Source of the DNA: Elysia chlorotica
Lineage: Eukaryota > Mollusca > Gastropoda > Plakobranchidae
Assembly (NCBI GenBank): GCA_003991915.1
Contig: RQTK01000033.1
Coordinates: forward strand, 837,455-901,454
Direction: 5' to 3'
DNA length: 64,000 nucleotides
Shown here: positions 23,292 through 36,781 of the stretch, piece after piece
Position numbering within the stretch: position 1 is the first letter of the stretch
How the letters are laid out: each line of letters starts with the position of its first letter
Position numbers and translations under genes: made by a program
Notes under the pieces: generated by a model
What the model saw: the letters and a program-made list of their open reading frames with translations, nothing else
Databases searched by the model: none
Told to the model about the DNA's origin: nothing

Positions 23292-25934
23292 AAACAAAAG
23301 TTTCGTTTTCTCCTTTCAGTCATTAAAAAAATATAAATATTATTTTTAAATGCTTCAAATCCGTTGAGAAGTTCTACAAAAAAAAAAAACGAAAACCCGC
23401 GCCGTGTTTTCTGACGAAACATTTATGTGAAGAACAAGTTTACTTTTTGAAATTACTATGTAGCTTAAGTTATTTTCACCTCTTGATTATCAACTGCAAA
23501 CCTTTATTTTTTTTTTGTTCTTTTTATCACGTTTCACCTGGTTCACCTTTTTTTAGGTACCACGACTTAAATGCACTGAAAAACAACTCCCTGGCTGGGT
23601 AAAATTGTATAAGGCATTCAGCATCATGACACTTTACATAACTCATTACACCCTTTTCCTAAAAACCTGTAATGAGCTTTGTTAAAGATGTATTGCTTAT
23701 ATAAACATGATATTACAAAAGGGTACTTTAAACCCTGTTTAATCACTTTAATAAACCTAACCTGTCCTTCCCAGACTTTCATCTAGACTTAAGATCGGAG
23801 CCCTTTCCACTGGGGTCTTTAACAACCGGATGCGTGACGAGATGCCTGATAAGATGTGTTTACAGAATGGCGCCTCTCCGTGTTGCAACTTTCAGGGATG
23901 AAACTTCATACTGAGTTGAAAGTGGCCGTCAATTTGTTTGTTCGTTTGCTTAATTTATATTCACGATGGGTAATAAACACTTAAAGATGAAATAACTATA
24001 ATAACAGACAAAAAGCTATGTTGATTTCTCCAATGAATTAATGTTTAAAACAGCGTTTTGTTAAAACATCTATCATTGCAACGTGAACAATAGTACAATG
24101 CACGCGTAAGGAAAGGGGAATGCTCGCCCCCACCCCACCCTTCCCGCAAAAAAAAAACAACAAACAAACAAACAAAAAATGCCTGCAAGGCTGTTTATTC
24201 ACATCGCTCTCTTCTTTGAGTGTGTATTTTTTATGGGACCTGCAGAGATGCGGACAATAAGGGCTGGCAAGTCCTAACAACTAGGCGCTTTCAGTCATGT
24301 TGGTGCATTAGAGAGCTTGTGATAACTGGGCCCATAGCCAAAACCAAGATGATAGGCAAGGGGATCTTCACCCTTGTTTAATCATAGCTCTACCCTAGAC
24401 TTACGGAGCCAATGAACGATCAGAAAACCCCTTGCTTGGTTATGAGACATGATTAGACCATCCGTTAGCGTCAGGTGAATCGCAAAGCATGTATTATTGA
24501 AGTCGATGACACCCCCCCCCCCTCCCCCCCCGCCGCTCATACACACATACACACATACTCCCCCTCCTTCAACTTCTAAATTTCCACCGTTATACATGTA
24601 TGTGAATTCCATGTAGAGTGAGCGTTCCATGCCAGGTACGGAGATCTCCACACCACCTGGTGTCTGGGCACTGTATATAGGTTTAGATAGAACCCCCAAA
24701 TCTCATCAGCCTGTCAGATGTACCCGTATAGGGATGAGTAAACTATCGACTGGTTAAATGAATAATACAAAGAAAACAAAAGAAAACCAAATAATGATTG
24801 ATAGATTTGTATATAAATAAAGGTTCTGATCATGTACGTTGGATGGTAAGTAAACAAAAAGGCGGAGTTTTAGATAACCAAAGACCATTCAACTACGTTA
24901 GTGTGGTAATGAGATAACACTTTGCAAGGGTTGCGGCACGTTATTTGGGGGTAATAAAATAAATGTACTCCCTTTTGTGCATTTGCAAAACCTATCTATA
25001 TCTATAACCGCATTTCTTATTGTATCCCTGCATCTTCTCACCCTTGTTTTTTTTTTTTTATTCGTTTATTAATCAATCGGTTCCACTTATTTATTTCTAT
25101 ATATTTATAATACATGTACCTTAGAAATTCTTTCAGGATCTCTTACGATAGATTGTGAATGATTGCCTTTTTCTTCACCAACGCCTCTTTATAACAACGT
25201 GGAAGGGGTGTAAAAATTAATTATCAGTAATACATGTATATTGTATATCATTACATTTTCGGTTATAAATTATATACTCTAAAATCGTCATGCAAAGATT
25301 CCAAAAGATGCCCCTTTCCCCTAAATTAGGATCATTTTCCCGTCTATAATACAACCCTCAATCACTTCTCAGATATCCCATTATTTTATTTAATAGGATC
25401 TAAACAACTCATTTGAATGAAACATTTTAGAGTTGGCAGTCCACTAAGTTTCGGTAAATTTACAATGGAGAAAAAATGGATCAACAGCCACGTTACCTAC
25501 CCAATGGAACATAATTTAATAACCCAATGCCATATTAATTTTGTCTTCAACGGACATAAACTTGACTGAAGTCATATACAATTTCATTTCACGTCATTTT
25601 GTGTGCCGTTTTAAATTTCCAAAGAGCCTTATGCAAACGGTAGTGACAGAAATCAGCAATATACTTTTCTGTCAAAGTTAAGGGGCTCGAAAAGAGAACT
25701 AGACTTGAACCTTTGAAGGTTCACTTGGTGCGATCAGTCCTACAGCTTTGAATGTGTTTGTTTACACAGGCAGCCAACGGAGACGCGTCCCGCGAGAAAA
25801 ACCAGCATTATTTACTCGGAAATGAAAACACAAGGGTTCTGTACAATGCGTCTTAAACTGAGGCCAGAGGCGTTGGACACATCCTGTCAGGGCAGAAAAA
25901 CATAATTTCTCGGACATTAAATTATCGTTAAAAT
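23292..25934. other. Intergenic sequence, no gene recognised
   Basis: AT-rich with a C-rich run at 24508-24532 (G-rich on the minus strand). Open frames here are short and without recognisable content. Confidence 0.6.
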
Positions 25935-26393
<459 letters not shown>

Positions 26394-26394
<1 letters not shown>

Positions 26395-28654
26395 CGAAAG
26401 ATCGAGATATACATGTTTGTTTGTTTTTTAAGCGGAGGAAGTCATATATAAAAACTACTAGAGCCTGTTTTAAAAGGCTTTTAACTTGTGAGGCCAAAGC
26501 ATAGTTCAAGCTGTTTAACACCTACACTTAATATCCTATTTTCTTGTCCTTCTTGTATTTTTTTATCACGTCTTATTTTTGACAGAGAGACTTGGTCGAC
26601 CTTTAAAGCTTGATCTTTCATATGATCACAAGATCACTAACATTGGTGTTCTAATAGAACTAGAAAGTCACGTTACTTGATTTGTCTGTATTAATTTTTG
26701 AAACTTTCTACAACAAGGCCTTCTCCGGCGAATTTTTCAAACAAAACAATCTAAATGCTCGCCTCAGTGTGAGCTTTGCATAATTATGATTCTGGACAGC
26801 AACTTAAATATTATTCTTGTTTTTTTCCTCATATGCACTTGTTATCAAGATATTCAGAGAGACCGAAATAGAGCTGGACACTAGTAAAAAAAAAGTTATA
26901 ATCATTTTTTTTAAATCTCTTTATGTAACACATTCACCAAAGCAACCATAGTTTGAATTTTCAAATTCACGCGTGAAAACAAAATCCTTTCTAAGTTGCA
27001 CGAAAGCCTTTGATAATGCAAGGTTTCGAAAAAAGCTTAACTTGTCAGGACTGTGAAACTGTGAGGCAGGTTGCTCGGTGGTGCGCACGAATTGCGCGAG
27101 GATGTTGCACGCAATACTTGTCAAGATAAATGCCACCAACGAAGTAAAAGCCACACGGATTGTCGAATTGTAGAAAAAAAAAAAAAAAAGACAATGCCTT
27201 ACTCCTAGATCTAGATCCCTACACTTCTTGCCTGACCAAAAACAATGTGAAACAAGAACACTTCGTTACCGTGTGAGAGACGCTGGTGTGTGTCAAGAAC
27301 AATCTTATTAAAAGTGTTGAACGCAATAAGGCCTGTCATATTGGATCGTATTTTATACATAGCATTTTGCGGAAGTCTTTCTTAACATAAAGGTCATGGT
27401 AAACATTTAAGTGAGAATGATGTCATTGAAGAAACGTCTTTTCAGAGTATTCTTCGATTAACTCTATATTAAAAAGCCTGGGTATATTATATTACCTTCC
27501 ATATAAAATGATTGTTTATTAGTATTTTTATCCTCACATTGACAACTCTGATTAATTAAGTCTACCTAGATAAGACACGCCGCCCCAAAACCATCGACAC
27601 TCTCAAACTAAGGGGGGGGGGGTGACTCCTGTTTATTTAGATCTAAAAGTAGCACTTACAAACAAAAGTATAAAAAGTAGATTAAAAAAGAAGATGACGT
27701 CCAACACTAAAGAAGCACGACAGCTGCAACAGGTTATACAGGTAAACAGAAGATTGCCCATGGCCCGATTCAGGGAGAGAGTTATTTCGCTATTCACAAG
27801 TAACTATCCTTTTTTAACCCCGATTTAGTCTCCATCAAAATGTTGTATTATATTTTAATGTAAGCATTATGGTTACATTTCACTACTTTATCATTACTCA
27901 ATATACTCGACATTTCAATTTTAGTACTAGTCTTCAACTTTTATCCAACTCAGACAACAGTTTCTTTCTCCATGACCTGATCTCCACAAAACTTCATATT
28001 CAACCTCAACGCAGCTACAAAGAACTGCTGCCTTCTTCATCATGGCCCTAGACAAAAGAGCGGAAGCTCAGGGGCCACTGGACTAAACAACAATAACATA
28101 ATTGGGAAATTTGAATATTAAGGTCTTAAAATCGTTCCTCGAGTTATTAGATGTGTGTCTCTTTGCTCACTTTATACATGTACTGACGACAAACCAAATG
28201 GTCCTTTCTTCACTATGTCCAACAATAAAATTATCTGTACACATCTGCTCGGTCTTGTTTGACGAGGGTTTGAGGAATATGACGAGCAGGTTATTCATCC
28301 GTTCTCTCGATTTCTTGGACCCATAGTGTTTAGAGATTATTCAGCAAATGTGTTGCCTTAAAGGTCTAGTGCCATGACATCAGAGCTGCTGAATATCCAC
28401 AGCAATGTGTATTTATCACAACCATCTTTCTGGATGGTACAGGATGTTCCTACTTGGTGACTTTTATCTCAATGTTTAAGAGAGAATCTACATATATATA
28501 GCAACTTAGAACGTGCTAAACCTGCCTTTCACACCACTGTTCACACTTCCCTGGATATTGGATCTGACTAGACTGATGAGGTTTACGCTCATCATTTTTT
28601 TGTGACAATGTTGTTTTTTTTCTGTTTAGAAACGTCGAATAGAAAGGGGTATAC
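26394..28654. other. Intergenic sequence, no gene recognised
   Basis: AT-rich and unique. It holds one CTAGATCTAG palindrome (27205) and a ten-base G run near 27612. Open frames of 60-80 codons look random. Confidence 0.6.
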
Positions 28655-28988
28655 TATGCAAAGAGAGAGAGAGGGGGGGGTGTTCATAGAGGCAGAGAGA
28701 GAGAGTGATAGAGAGTGTGTGAGAGAGAGAGGGGGAGAGTGAGAGAGAATAAGGGGGTAAGGGAGGAGGAGGAGACAGAGTGAGATAGGGGTTGCTAGAC
28801 TATCTGAACTGTCTTAGCTCTGTTTGCATTGTGAAACGCGTGAACAGCTCTAGATCTGGAGTGTTGCAGCTACAAACACAACTAAAATGCACAGGAGTTT
28901 GCTTTCTGATTGGCTAAGAATAATTCGTCATCCCTTTCATCTGGAAGAGTAAGTGAGAAAGGATTTGAGAATATGGAAGAGTGAGAGA

Positions 28989-29037
<49 letters not shown>
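28655..29037. repeat. Two GA-rich tracts
   Basis: Interrupted GA at 28660-28790 and pure GA at about 28981-29034, separated by unique sequence. Confidence 0.85.
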
Positions 29038-29324
29038 AGGGCGGCAGGTGGACAAGGGCGAACAGAGCTAATGGGAACAAGGCAGTTGCCACGGCAAATG
29101 ACAGTGTTGTAGTAAATACAGAAAATTATATGAATTTTAACGAAAAATGAGAGGTACATTTAGTCTCATAAATAAAATTAATGAGGCTGAGGCTTTAAAA
29201 GGCTGAGAAGACAAGGGTGACTTACTTCAAACTACTCTCAATAGGATGAGTTGAGATACATTAAAAAGATAGGAGCTCAAATATAGAGACAGACAGGCAG
29301 ACGTATAGACGGACGGACAGACAG

Positions 29325-29550
29325 TTTTAGTTGAGTTGATTTAACGTCAAACATCAGCACTATATAGACTTTATTGTGCAGGGCCCCAAGACTGACGTCT
29401 GACAATTTTATTTTCTGTCACACACGAGATATGGCCGGTCACATTAGACTGACACTGACCCAACCAGTAGGGGGCGACATCGTCAGGGCTCGAACCATAG
29501 ACCTCCTGACTCGGAAGCCGCTGTTCTACCCAGGGCTACCCCCACACCCA
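29325..29550 (-). mobile_element. SINE with internal deletion
   Basis: The minus-strand copy has a tRNA head (B box GGTTCGAGCCC), CTACTGGTTGGGTCAGTGTC, then a body that lacks most of the GAGACAGG hairpin, and the normal 3' end TGATGTTTGACGTTAAATC. Confidence 0.85.
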
Positions 29551-29844
29551 CACTCCGGACAGACAGACAAAGAGAAAGAAAGAGATTGACAGAGAATTAG
29601 AAAGTAGGAGAGACAGACAGACATACAGATAGGGAAGATGTATAGAGAATGTATAAAAGGAAAATTTATACATTTAAATTTTTTTAAAGAAATTTACAAG
29701 GAAATTCCAGTAACTGTTTCAACATGCGTTCGCACGTCATTAAATAAGTCCAAGACGTTACTAATCCAAAGCGTTAAGATGTCACAGCCTATGAGATGAA
29801 TATTTGTGGTAACTCACTGTATCCCTTTGTATGGGAAGCTTTGG

Positions 29845-29935
29845 ATAGTTCAGGCAGCAGTGCTCTTAACTAACAAGCAGATGGTTGGTGGTTTGCATCT
29901 AAGACTCTGCCTCAGTCTCCGTTTATTATGTTGTC
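29845..29935 (+). mobile_element. Possible SINE head fragment
   Basis: GGATAGTTCAGGCAGCAGTG and, 30 bases on, GGTGGTTTGCATCT resemble A and B boxes at tRNA spacing. No family body follows. Confidence 0.35.
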
Positions 29936-32114
29936 TAGAAATCAAGGGAATATATGTATAAAACTAATCAGGGATGCTTTTTATTGTTGTTTATTTTTTA
30001 TGTTTCACTGGTAATAAATAAAAAGTCATGAGGAATCGGCTATTAAAGAAATAAACCAAAAACATTTCAGCGCATAATCAGCTAAGGCAGTTAGGTATTG
30101 TTAGGACATGTTAAGAGAGCGAGTGATATTTAAAGGTGGTTACTATGGGTGTCATTGGAGTAAAGAGAGCGGCTAATTGTAGAAGAAGACAGAGAGGGAT
30201 AACACAAGACAAAATCACAGAAAAGGCTGGGTGGCGGACATAATAACAACGATACAGTATCAGGCACAAAAGCAAGAAATGGAATTCCAAAACAGCTGAC
30301 GTGACCCTTCAAAGTACCTAAATAAATATCAGTTCATATTTTTCTTTTAGTTATTTTTTTTCCTTTTTTCACCTTTGAGAACTATTAACTTTTATATATT
30401 TAGGTGATGCATTTATCTTCATAAAAAAATATAATAAAAAGAACATCGTTATCGGTTACGTTGTTTGGGTTCTATAGTTGTTCAGCCAGAGATCATTGCT
30501 AGGGTATAGATCTCTTGAAAAAAGATCTTCAAAGCTTAAAAGCATTCTTCGTGAAAAAGATATTATGCAGTGAACACCTGTTATGATTGACAACTTTATC
30601 AGCCTTGTCAATAGTTGCCTCTTATAGAAGACAATTTCTAAAATGTCCTTCGCTCCCACGAAAGCACTTTCTACAATGAAGCACTCTCTGTCTTTGTATG
30701 GGTGGGAAATTATCTCAATGATGAGTATTTATACAGTCTAACAGGCATTTTTCTTAAGTTTGATACTCCGTGTGTGGGTGTTCACATGCTTTTAGAGAAG
30801 CCGTCTTTGTTAAAACAGTAATGCGAGGTAATTCAAGTTTTGTCCGTGACGCCCTTACGAATCAACCTGGATTTTCATATTCATTGATGTTGAAAATATC
30901 TAAGCTTCATATTTTTCATGTTTTATTGAAGTATGTTTCGTTTTCGTTTATGTATTTCGTATGTGCTACTTGTAATTCCCTATGGCCATATCTTGCGAAC
31001 ATTTACAGTAAAAAGTGAATTAGTTTTTTGTTGTTGTTTTTCTTTTCCTCCCTATGAGATTGAATATTGCAAGAACCCTAAAATCTCCATAAGGGTCCTT
31101 AAGAATTAAGGCCCTGAGGCTGTTATGTTTTGCGCAGTGGTATTTACACAAGCTTACTTGCGGCTTTAGCGGTTTAGCAAGCATACTTGTCCAGTTGGGT
31201 GGTAGAGGAGTCTGCGGTGTTTGTGAGAGAAGAAAACTCTTAAGCAACACTTTCTGATGTTTTTGCTAAACAGTGGGTCAGTTTGCACTGCAAACACAGA
31301 CATTCCTCTAGGGAAGGTAGTTTGTCTGGGAGACCAGCTGGTTAGCGCACCTGGGTGGAAAAAAAATCTCAACACTCCAGACATAATGAAAACAAAATAC
31401 GTCAGATTCCAGTCTCACAGTTATGATGATAATGCTATGAGTTTGCCAAAACTTTGGCTTGCAAAAGTACGTTTGCAAAATGCTTTTGGGTACATTTCTC
31501 CTTGTAAAACTTTGACTCAGTTTTATACAATGTTTGGTAAAACATTAAATGATAATATGGACCCCCACCCCATGCTAAACTTATATATTTTGTATCTTTT
31601 ACAATAATTATGTCCTAGTATACTTAGTTTTAGCAATGTAAGTATGCACTGTGAGTGTTTTAGCCATTGATTGAATTTTTTTTGTACAAGACGTATTGGT
31701 TTGTTATTCATGTTATATTGTTGTGTTAAACAGCACAGATATTGATTTTTTTTGTTCTAAAACACTCAACTGTTTTTACGAAAATATTTTGTTTGGAAAT
31801 AGATTCGATGTTGGGCTGGCCAGTGTGACGCAAAATATCTACCAAAATCATGAAGTTAAAAAGAAAACAAATCATCATTGGTTATGAAACCAGAAGGCGT
31901 CATAATCCTTTTGAGTACACGTTCTAATTTCTTTCAAAGTTAGTGACTCCATTTATCTTTGCTTCAAGTGAACAATCCTCCCCTTTAAAGTAACTACTCA
32001 AAATGTAAGCAAATGGGACTTGTTTTTTTACAGTATAACGGTTAAAGACGAGCTTTTTTATGATATATAACTAGTTTTTCGTTTCACGTCTCTTGAGATT
32101 GCCCAAGAATCCCA
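29936..32114. other. Intergenic sequence, no gene recognised
   Basis: AT-rich and unique by eye. An open frame of 116 codons at 31257-31607 has no recognisable domain and lies in T-rich sequence. Confidence 0.6.
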
Positions 32115-32119
32115 TAGGA

Positions 32120-32200
32120 GATGGATGTCTTATTTCAGATTCAAACCACGGACTTTCTCCTTCTAGACTGGTAGCATCAAGCGACTGAGCTCGGCGCGGT
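32120..32200 (-). mobile_element. Possible SINE head
   Basis: On the minus strand, GAGCTCAGTCGCTTGATGC and then GTGGTTTGAATCTG resemble tRNA A and B boxes. A clear body is not seen. Confidence 0.45.
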
Positions 32201-32469
32201 TCAAGGTGGAACATAGGGTCGAGCAGTGCGATGGTAATGATCTCTGAATTCCAGGCAGTGGTCGACCGTTATCAAGATACGTTCCTGTGAGACTGATAGC
32301 ACACAGTTGTCGGAGCGGTCAGGCTGGCCGCTAAGTAAACTTTCCCTCAGAGTTTTTAGGATAATACATGAAAGTGATGAGGTGGGTTTTAGAGTCCGAA
32401 GTGGTAGCCACAGGGAATTAAGTAACGAAAGTGATAGGACGGAAAATACTCATTTATTAAACAACAGCG

Positions 32470-32865
32470 TGCAAAAAAGAGAGAATGGACATGCACGTTC
32501 AAGAAAGAGAGAATGGACATACAAGTGGAAGAAAGTGAGAATGGACATACAAGGTTTAGTGTAAGAAAGAGAGAATGGACATACAAGTGCAAGAAAGAGA
32601 GAATGGACATACAAATGTAAGAAATAGAGAATGGACATATAAGTATAAGAAAGCGAGAATGAACATACAAGTGTGAGAAAGAGAGAGCGGACATAGAAGT
32701 GTAAGAAAGAAAGAATGAACAGAAATGTAAGAAACTGCGATTGGACATACAAAAGCAAGAACGAGAGATTAGACATACAAGAGTAAGAAAGTGAGATTGG
32801 ACATACAAGAGTAAGAAAGAGAGAATGAACATAAATGGAAAACAGTGAGATTGGACATAACCTTA
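32470..32865. repeat. 28-base minisatellite, about 14 units
   Basis: Units centred on GAGAATGGACATACAAGTG plus AAGAAAGA recur every 28 bases, with one 34-base spacing near 32541-32575. Divergence rises to the right. Minus-strand open frames of 147 and 155 codons are repeat artefacts. Confidence 0.92.
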
Positions 32866-33799
32866 TATCAACCTTAAAGCTGTGCAGAATGAGCAGGCTG
32901 ACTACCACCATCAACAAACCTTCCCAATGTCAACGCAAGATTACATTAATGAGAACTCTTTAAAATGACCCTTTTTCTTTCAAATGAAATAATAAGTTGT
33001 TTTTTTCATGATGGTATATTTTGCAAGCTTTTTTTTTTTTTTATAGAAAAAGATCGTAGATGTATCATGATTCGAAGTTTATTCAACGCGACACCACAAA
33101 GCCCCGTGTTCTCTCAGGACATAAGCAAAACGTGTGGAATTATTTTTTAAGTCTTAAAGATCATAAACGCAATTGTTTGAGGTGCTGGTAGTTATATCTA
33201 AAACTCTCTTTAAATGATTTATCTCTTTGATCTTTTGAAAACAAATAACAGAATGTTTGAGATGACGAGAAACAAAAGGGGAAATTAACGTTTAGCTGAA
33301 AGAGAAACGTGCTTGACGCAATATCAAGATTTTTTTCTTTATTGTTTCCCATCCGGCTTGTTTCTGGCTTCCGGTAAGAGTTAATGGTCTTGTCGTGTAA
33401 GACTCATATAGGGCCGATAATCTATGGGATCTGATTGTTTATGTGGCAGCTAATAAGATGCTGAATCTAATTTCCTCCCTTCCGTTCTCCAAGAAATGCA
33501 CATCACGTCTCTATATGTCTGGCACGTTTAGCTACAAAGGCAGCAAGACGCTGTTGGTGAAGTTATTGCAAGATGTCCACAAAGATTCGGAAATGGCTTT
33601 TGTAAGATGGGTAAAACAAATAACTCAAAGTAGTATTAAAAAGATCAGAGCAGCATCACTTATAGACCTGATTCATCGCGATTGACCTCAGGATTGGATT
33701 GTCAGCTATGACCAAAACATAATTATGGTCAATTAAGGTTGCTGCATTCTTACTTACCATTCCATGTCAATTGCAACTACGTTTGAAAATTGTGTTAAA
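32866..33799. other. Intergenic sequence, no gene recognised
   Basis: An open frame of 80 codons from ATG at 33443 has mixed composition but no domain or splice context that I recognise. Confidence 0.55.
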
Positions 33800-33802
33800 G
33801 GA

Positions 33803-33856
<54 letters not shown>

Positions 33857-34018
33857 GACATAGGCAGACTAAAAGTAGACAGCCAACAAAGCAAGTGGCA
33901 CACTGATTATCAGACTGAACTAGAGAATGCATTTAGAGGTAGATTTTCAAGAATAATTATAGCATGAGATACAAGGACTTTTAAGAAAATTGGAAATAGA
34001 AAAAGAAGAAAGAGAGAG

Positions 34019-34069
<51 letters not shown>

Positions 34070-34165
34070 TATAAAGAGAAACGGAAACAGAGAGAGACAC
34101 AAGCATACATACAGACAGAGAGACAGACAGACAGAGAGACAGACAGAGACAGAGAGACAGAGACA
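33800..34165. repeat. GA arrays and a CAGA-type tract
   Basis: Pure GA at 33800-33851 and about 34011-34062, followed by mixed CAGA/GACA repeats to 34165. Confidence 0.9.
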
Positions 34166-36455
34166 AGCAGGCATACAGAAAAGTGGCTGCAACGTTGACA
34201 TACTTGCATTAGGATCTTTACATTGTTGCATTGAATCTACAGTAATATAGTAACTCAGCCCTTTGTCAATAAGCTGACATGCTACTGAAAACGATCTAGG
34301 TCTTCCTTTAATGGCCTCCACTGAACAGGACATTGTGTAATTGATATTTACGCGAGAAACATAAAATAAGGAGTTTATTTCAAAGAAATACACCTCTTTT
34401 GTTATGGTTTATTGTGGTTTTATTTTAAAGGTGTGTCATTGATTGGAAAGATATACTTTTAATGTTATATTAATCTATTTCTGGAACTCTTCTTTACAAG
34501 TACATTGATTTTATTTTTCACCGAGATTTTGTTTAAGTATAACTTCGTTCAAAATTTTAAACATTTAAACTCAAGTCTGGATAGAAAATTCTCGAATTAT
34601 GTTTTTTTTTTCACATTGGTCGCTTCAAACGTTTATCTATCCTAGCGATATGAAATAGCTATTTGTAAAAATATTCAACGAAGTGCACGATTTAATGTTG
34701 ATACTCGGAAATTGGCCTTGAGCAAAACGCATCAACCCTTGAAATCTTTGTGACACTTTGTCTACACTCCCCGATCGCATTAGTAGAAGCTGAAAGGTTT
34801 CCAAAGGTTGCTTCAAACTTGGCTTGTAAAGTTATTTGATATATGAGAAGGTGCTGCGGTTTTTTTTTAGTGTTCCATAAAACCTCTGCCAAGATCTTAT
34901 TATAGAGACTGATTTATAGGATAGGATTATCTAGATTTTCAAAGGTTAATCAGTTTCATTCATTCAAGAAAATCAGGCGTGTTGGTGTTATGAATTAAGC
35001 AATTACACACTCTTAACACCCTTTAAAAGGACTGGATCAGCGATTATCAGTCATTCTTTTCCAGCGTGTAATAAACATTGCAACAGATTGTATCCCAGAT
35101 AAAATTGTGTGGATTGTACACGCAATTTCCTATTGCTCTTCAATCACTAGGATAATAAGAAAGGATCTACCAAGTTTAAGCAATAAGTTCATCATCAATA
35201 TTATGAAAGGGGCTTTAAACACACCCAGTGTGCCTTTTTAGCTCACTTAATTGAAGAAAAAAAAAAAGAAAACTTGCGGTTTAAGTGGTTACTAAATCTG
35301 TGTTTGTTATCCTTAAAGATGTGATGTTTGCCTTTATAACAATAAGCAGCTGAAAAGAGTTTATTATAATAAAATATCAACCACACTTAAATTCTTATAT
35401 ATATTCTTTGTGGCATTCATAACATAAAGAAAAGTTAATTCATTAAAAGTCGTTATGGCTTCAACGCCTCTTACCATACTTAGAAATCGTTAGTTAAGTT
35501 AGTTGTGGAGCTAAAGAGCCATTGTATGGCTCATTAGATATCCAGATAGTCCTCAGTAGCTCTAGAAGTACCTAAAAGTGTACAGTCCAACAACAGGTTG
35601 GTCATTAACGCATTAACTCTTGAGTGTCCAGCTGAGATCTTAGCTGACTGTTTATCGCAGATAGCGATCTTTGACAGGCGAGAGATTGGTTGGAAAGCTT
35701 TTTATGGGAAATATTGAGAGCCCACCACAGTCTGTTTGTTTTACTAGAACTTTTTCCACTTTTGTCCCTGCTATTTTATTATGTCTTATTACTCTCTAAT
35801 AAGGCCCAAAATGTTACCAATTTAGAGATGAGTTTAAGGCATTAGCAACACTAAATAGGCGAGTTATTGTATCTACTCTTTAGTTTTATAAAAATAAGTA
35901 GAAATAATCATGAAAATATAGGTTTTGTTGTGTGCGTGCATAAACATACTATCTCTAATGAAAAAAAGTGAGATAAACCAGGAAAAAATGAAGTAGACAG
36001 CAGAACAGATAAATAGTTTACGTATTACATGTTGACTTAGATTGCACGTAACCTGATTCTCAAACAACCCAATAAAATTCAATTAGCAAGCACGATAAGG
36101 TTTTCATTCACTGATTTCATTATTGCGAGTGTTGGGGAAGATTTTAAGCATTTGAATATGCACTTTATGAAAGGGGTCATTCTTATCACACGAATCAATC
36201 TTGAAATAGAATAATTATTTGTACAATAAAATGTGTAAACATATAGAGATTCTAGGTCTCTCTGACATGACAAATGGAATTATTATTTTTAGCTGAATAA
36301 CATTCTATAAACCATTGCACCCATGGATCCTTATTTCCTTAACAACCCAGTATTAAAAAGTCATAAGCAAGAGGGACACAGAATTTGGTAAGTTCAGAAG
36401 CCTTAAAATCAAAATAAAATAAAGATCACGTTTCGAAGGTTTTAATTCTTTTACG
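34166..36455. other. AT-rich intergenic sequence
   Basis: I see no gene, RNA gene or repeat match here. Confidence 0.6.

Positions 36456-36781
<326 letters not shown>

Noticed and set aside
28570..28600. CTGATGAG followed by a short hairpin, a possible second hammerhead
   Set aside because: No GAAA follows the stem and the remaining core is missing.
32389..32917. Minus-strand frames of 147 and 155 codons rich in Leu/Ser/Phe
   Set aside because: They are translations of the 28-base minisatellite; 28 is not a multiple of three, so no unit is preserved in frame.
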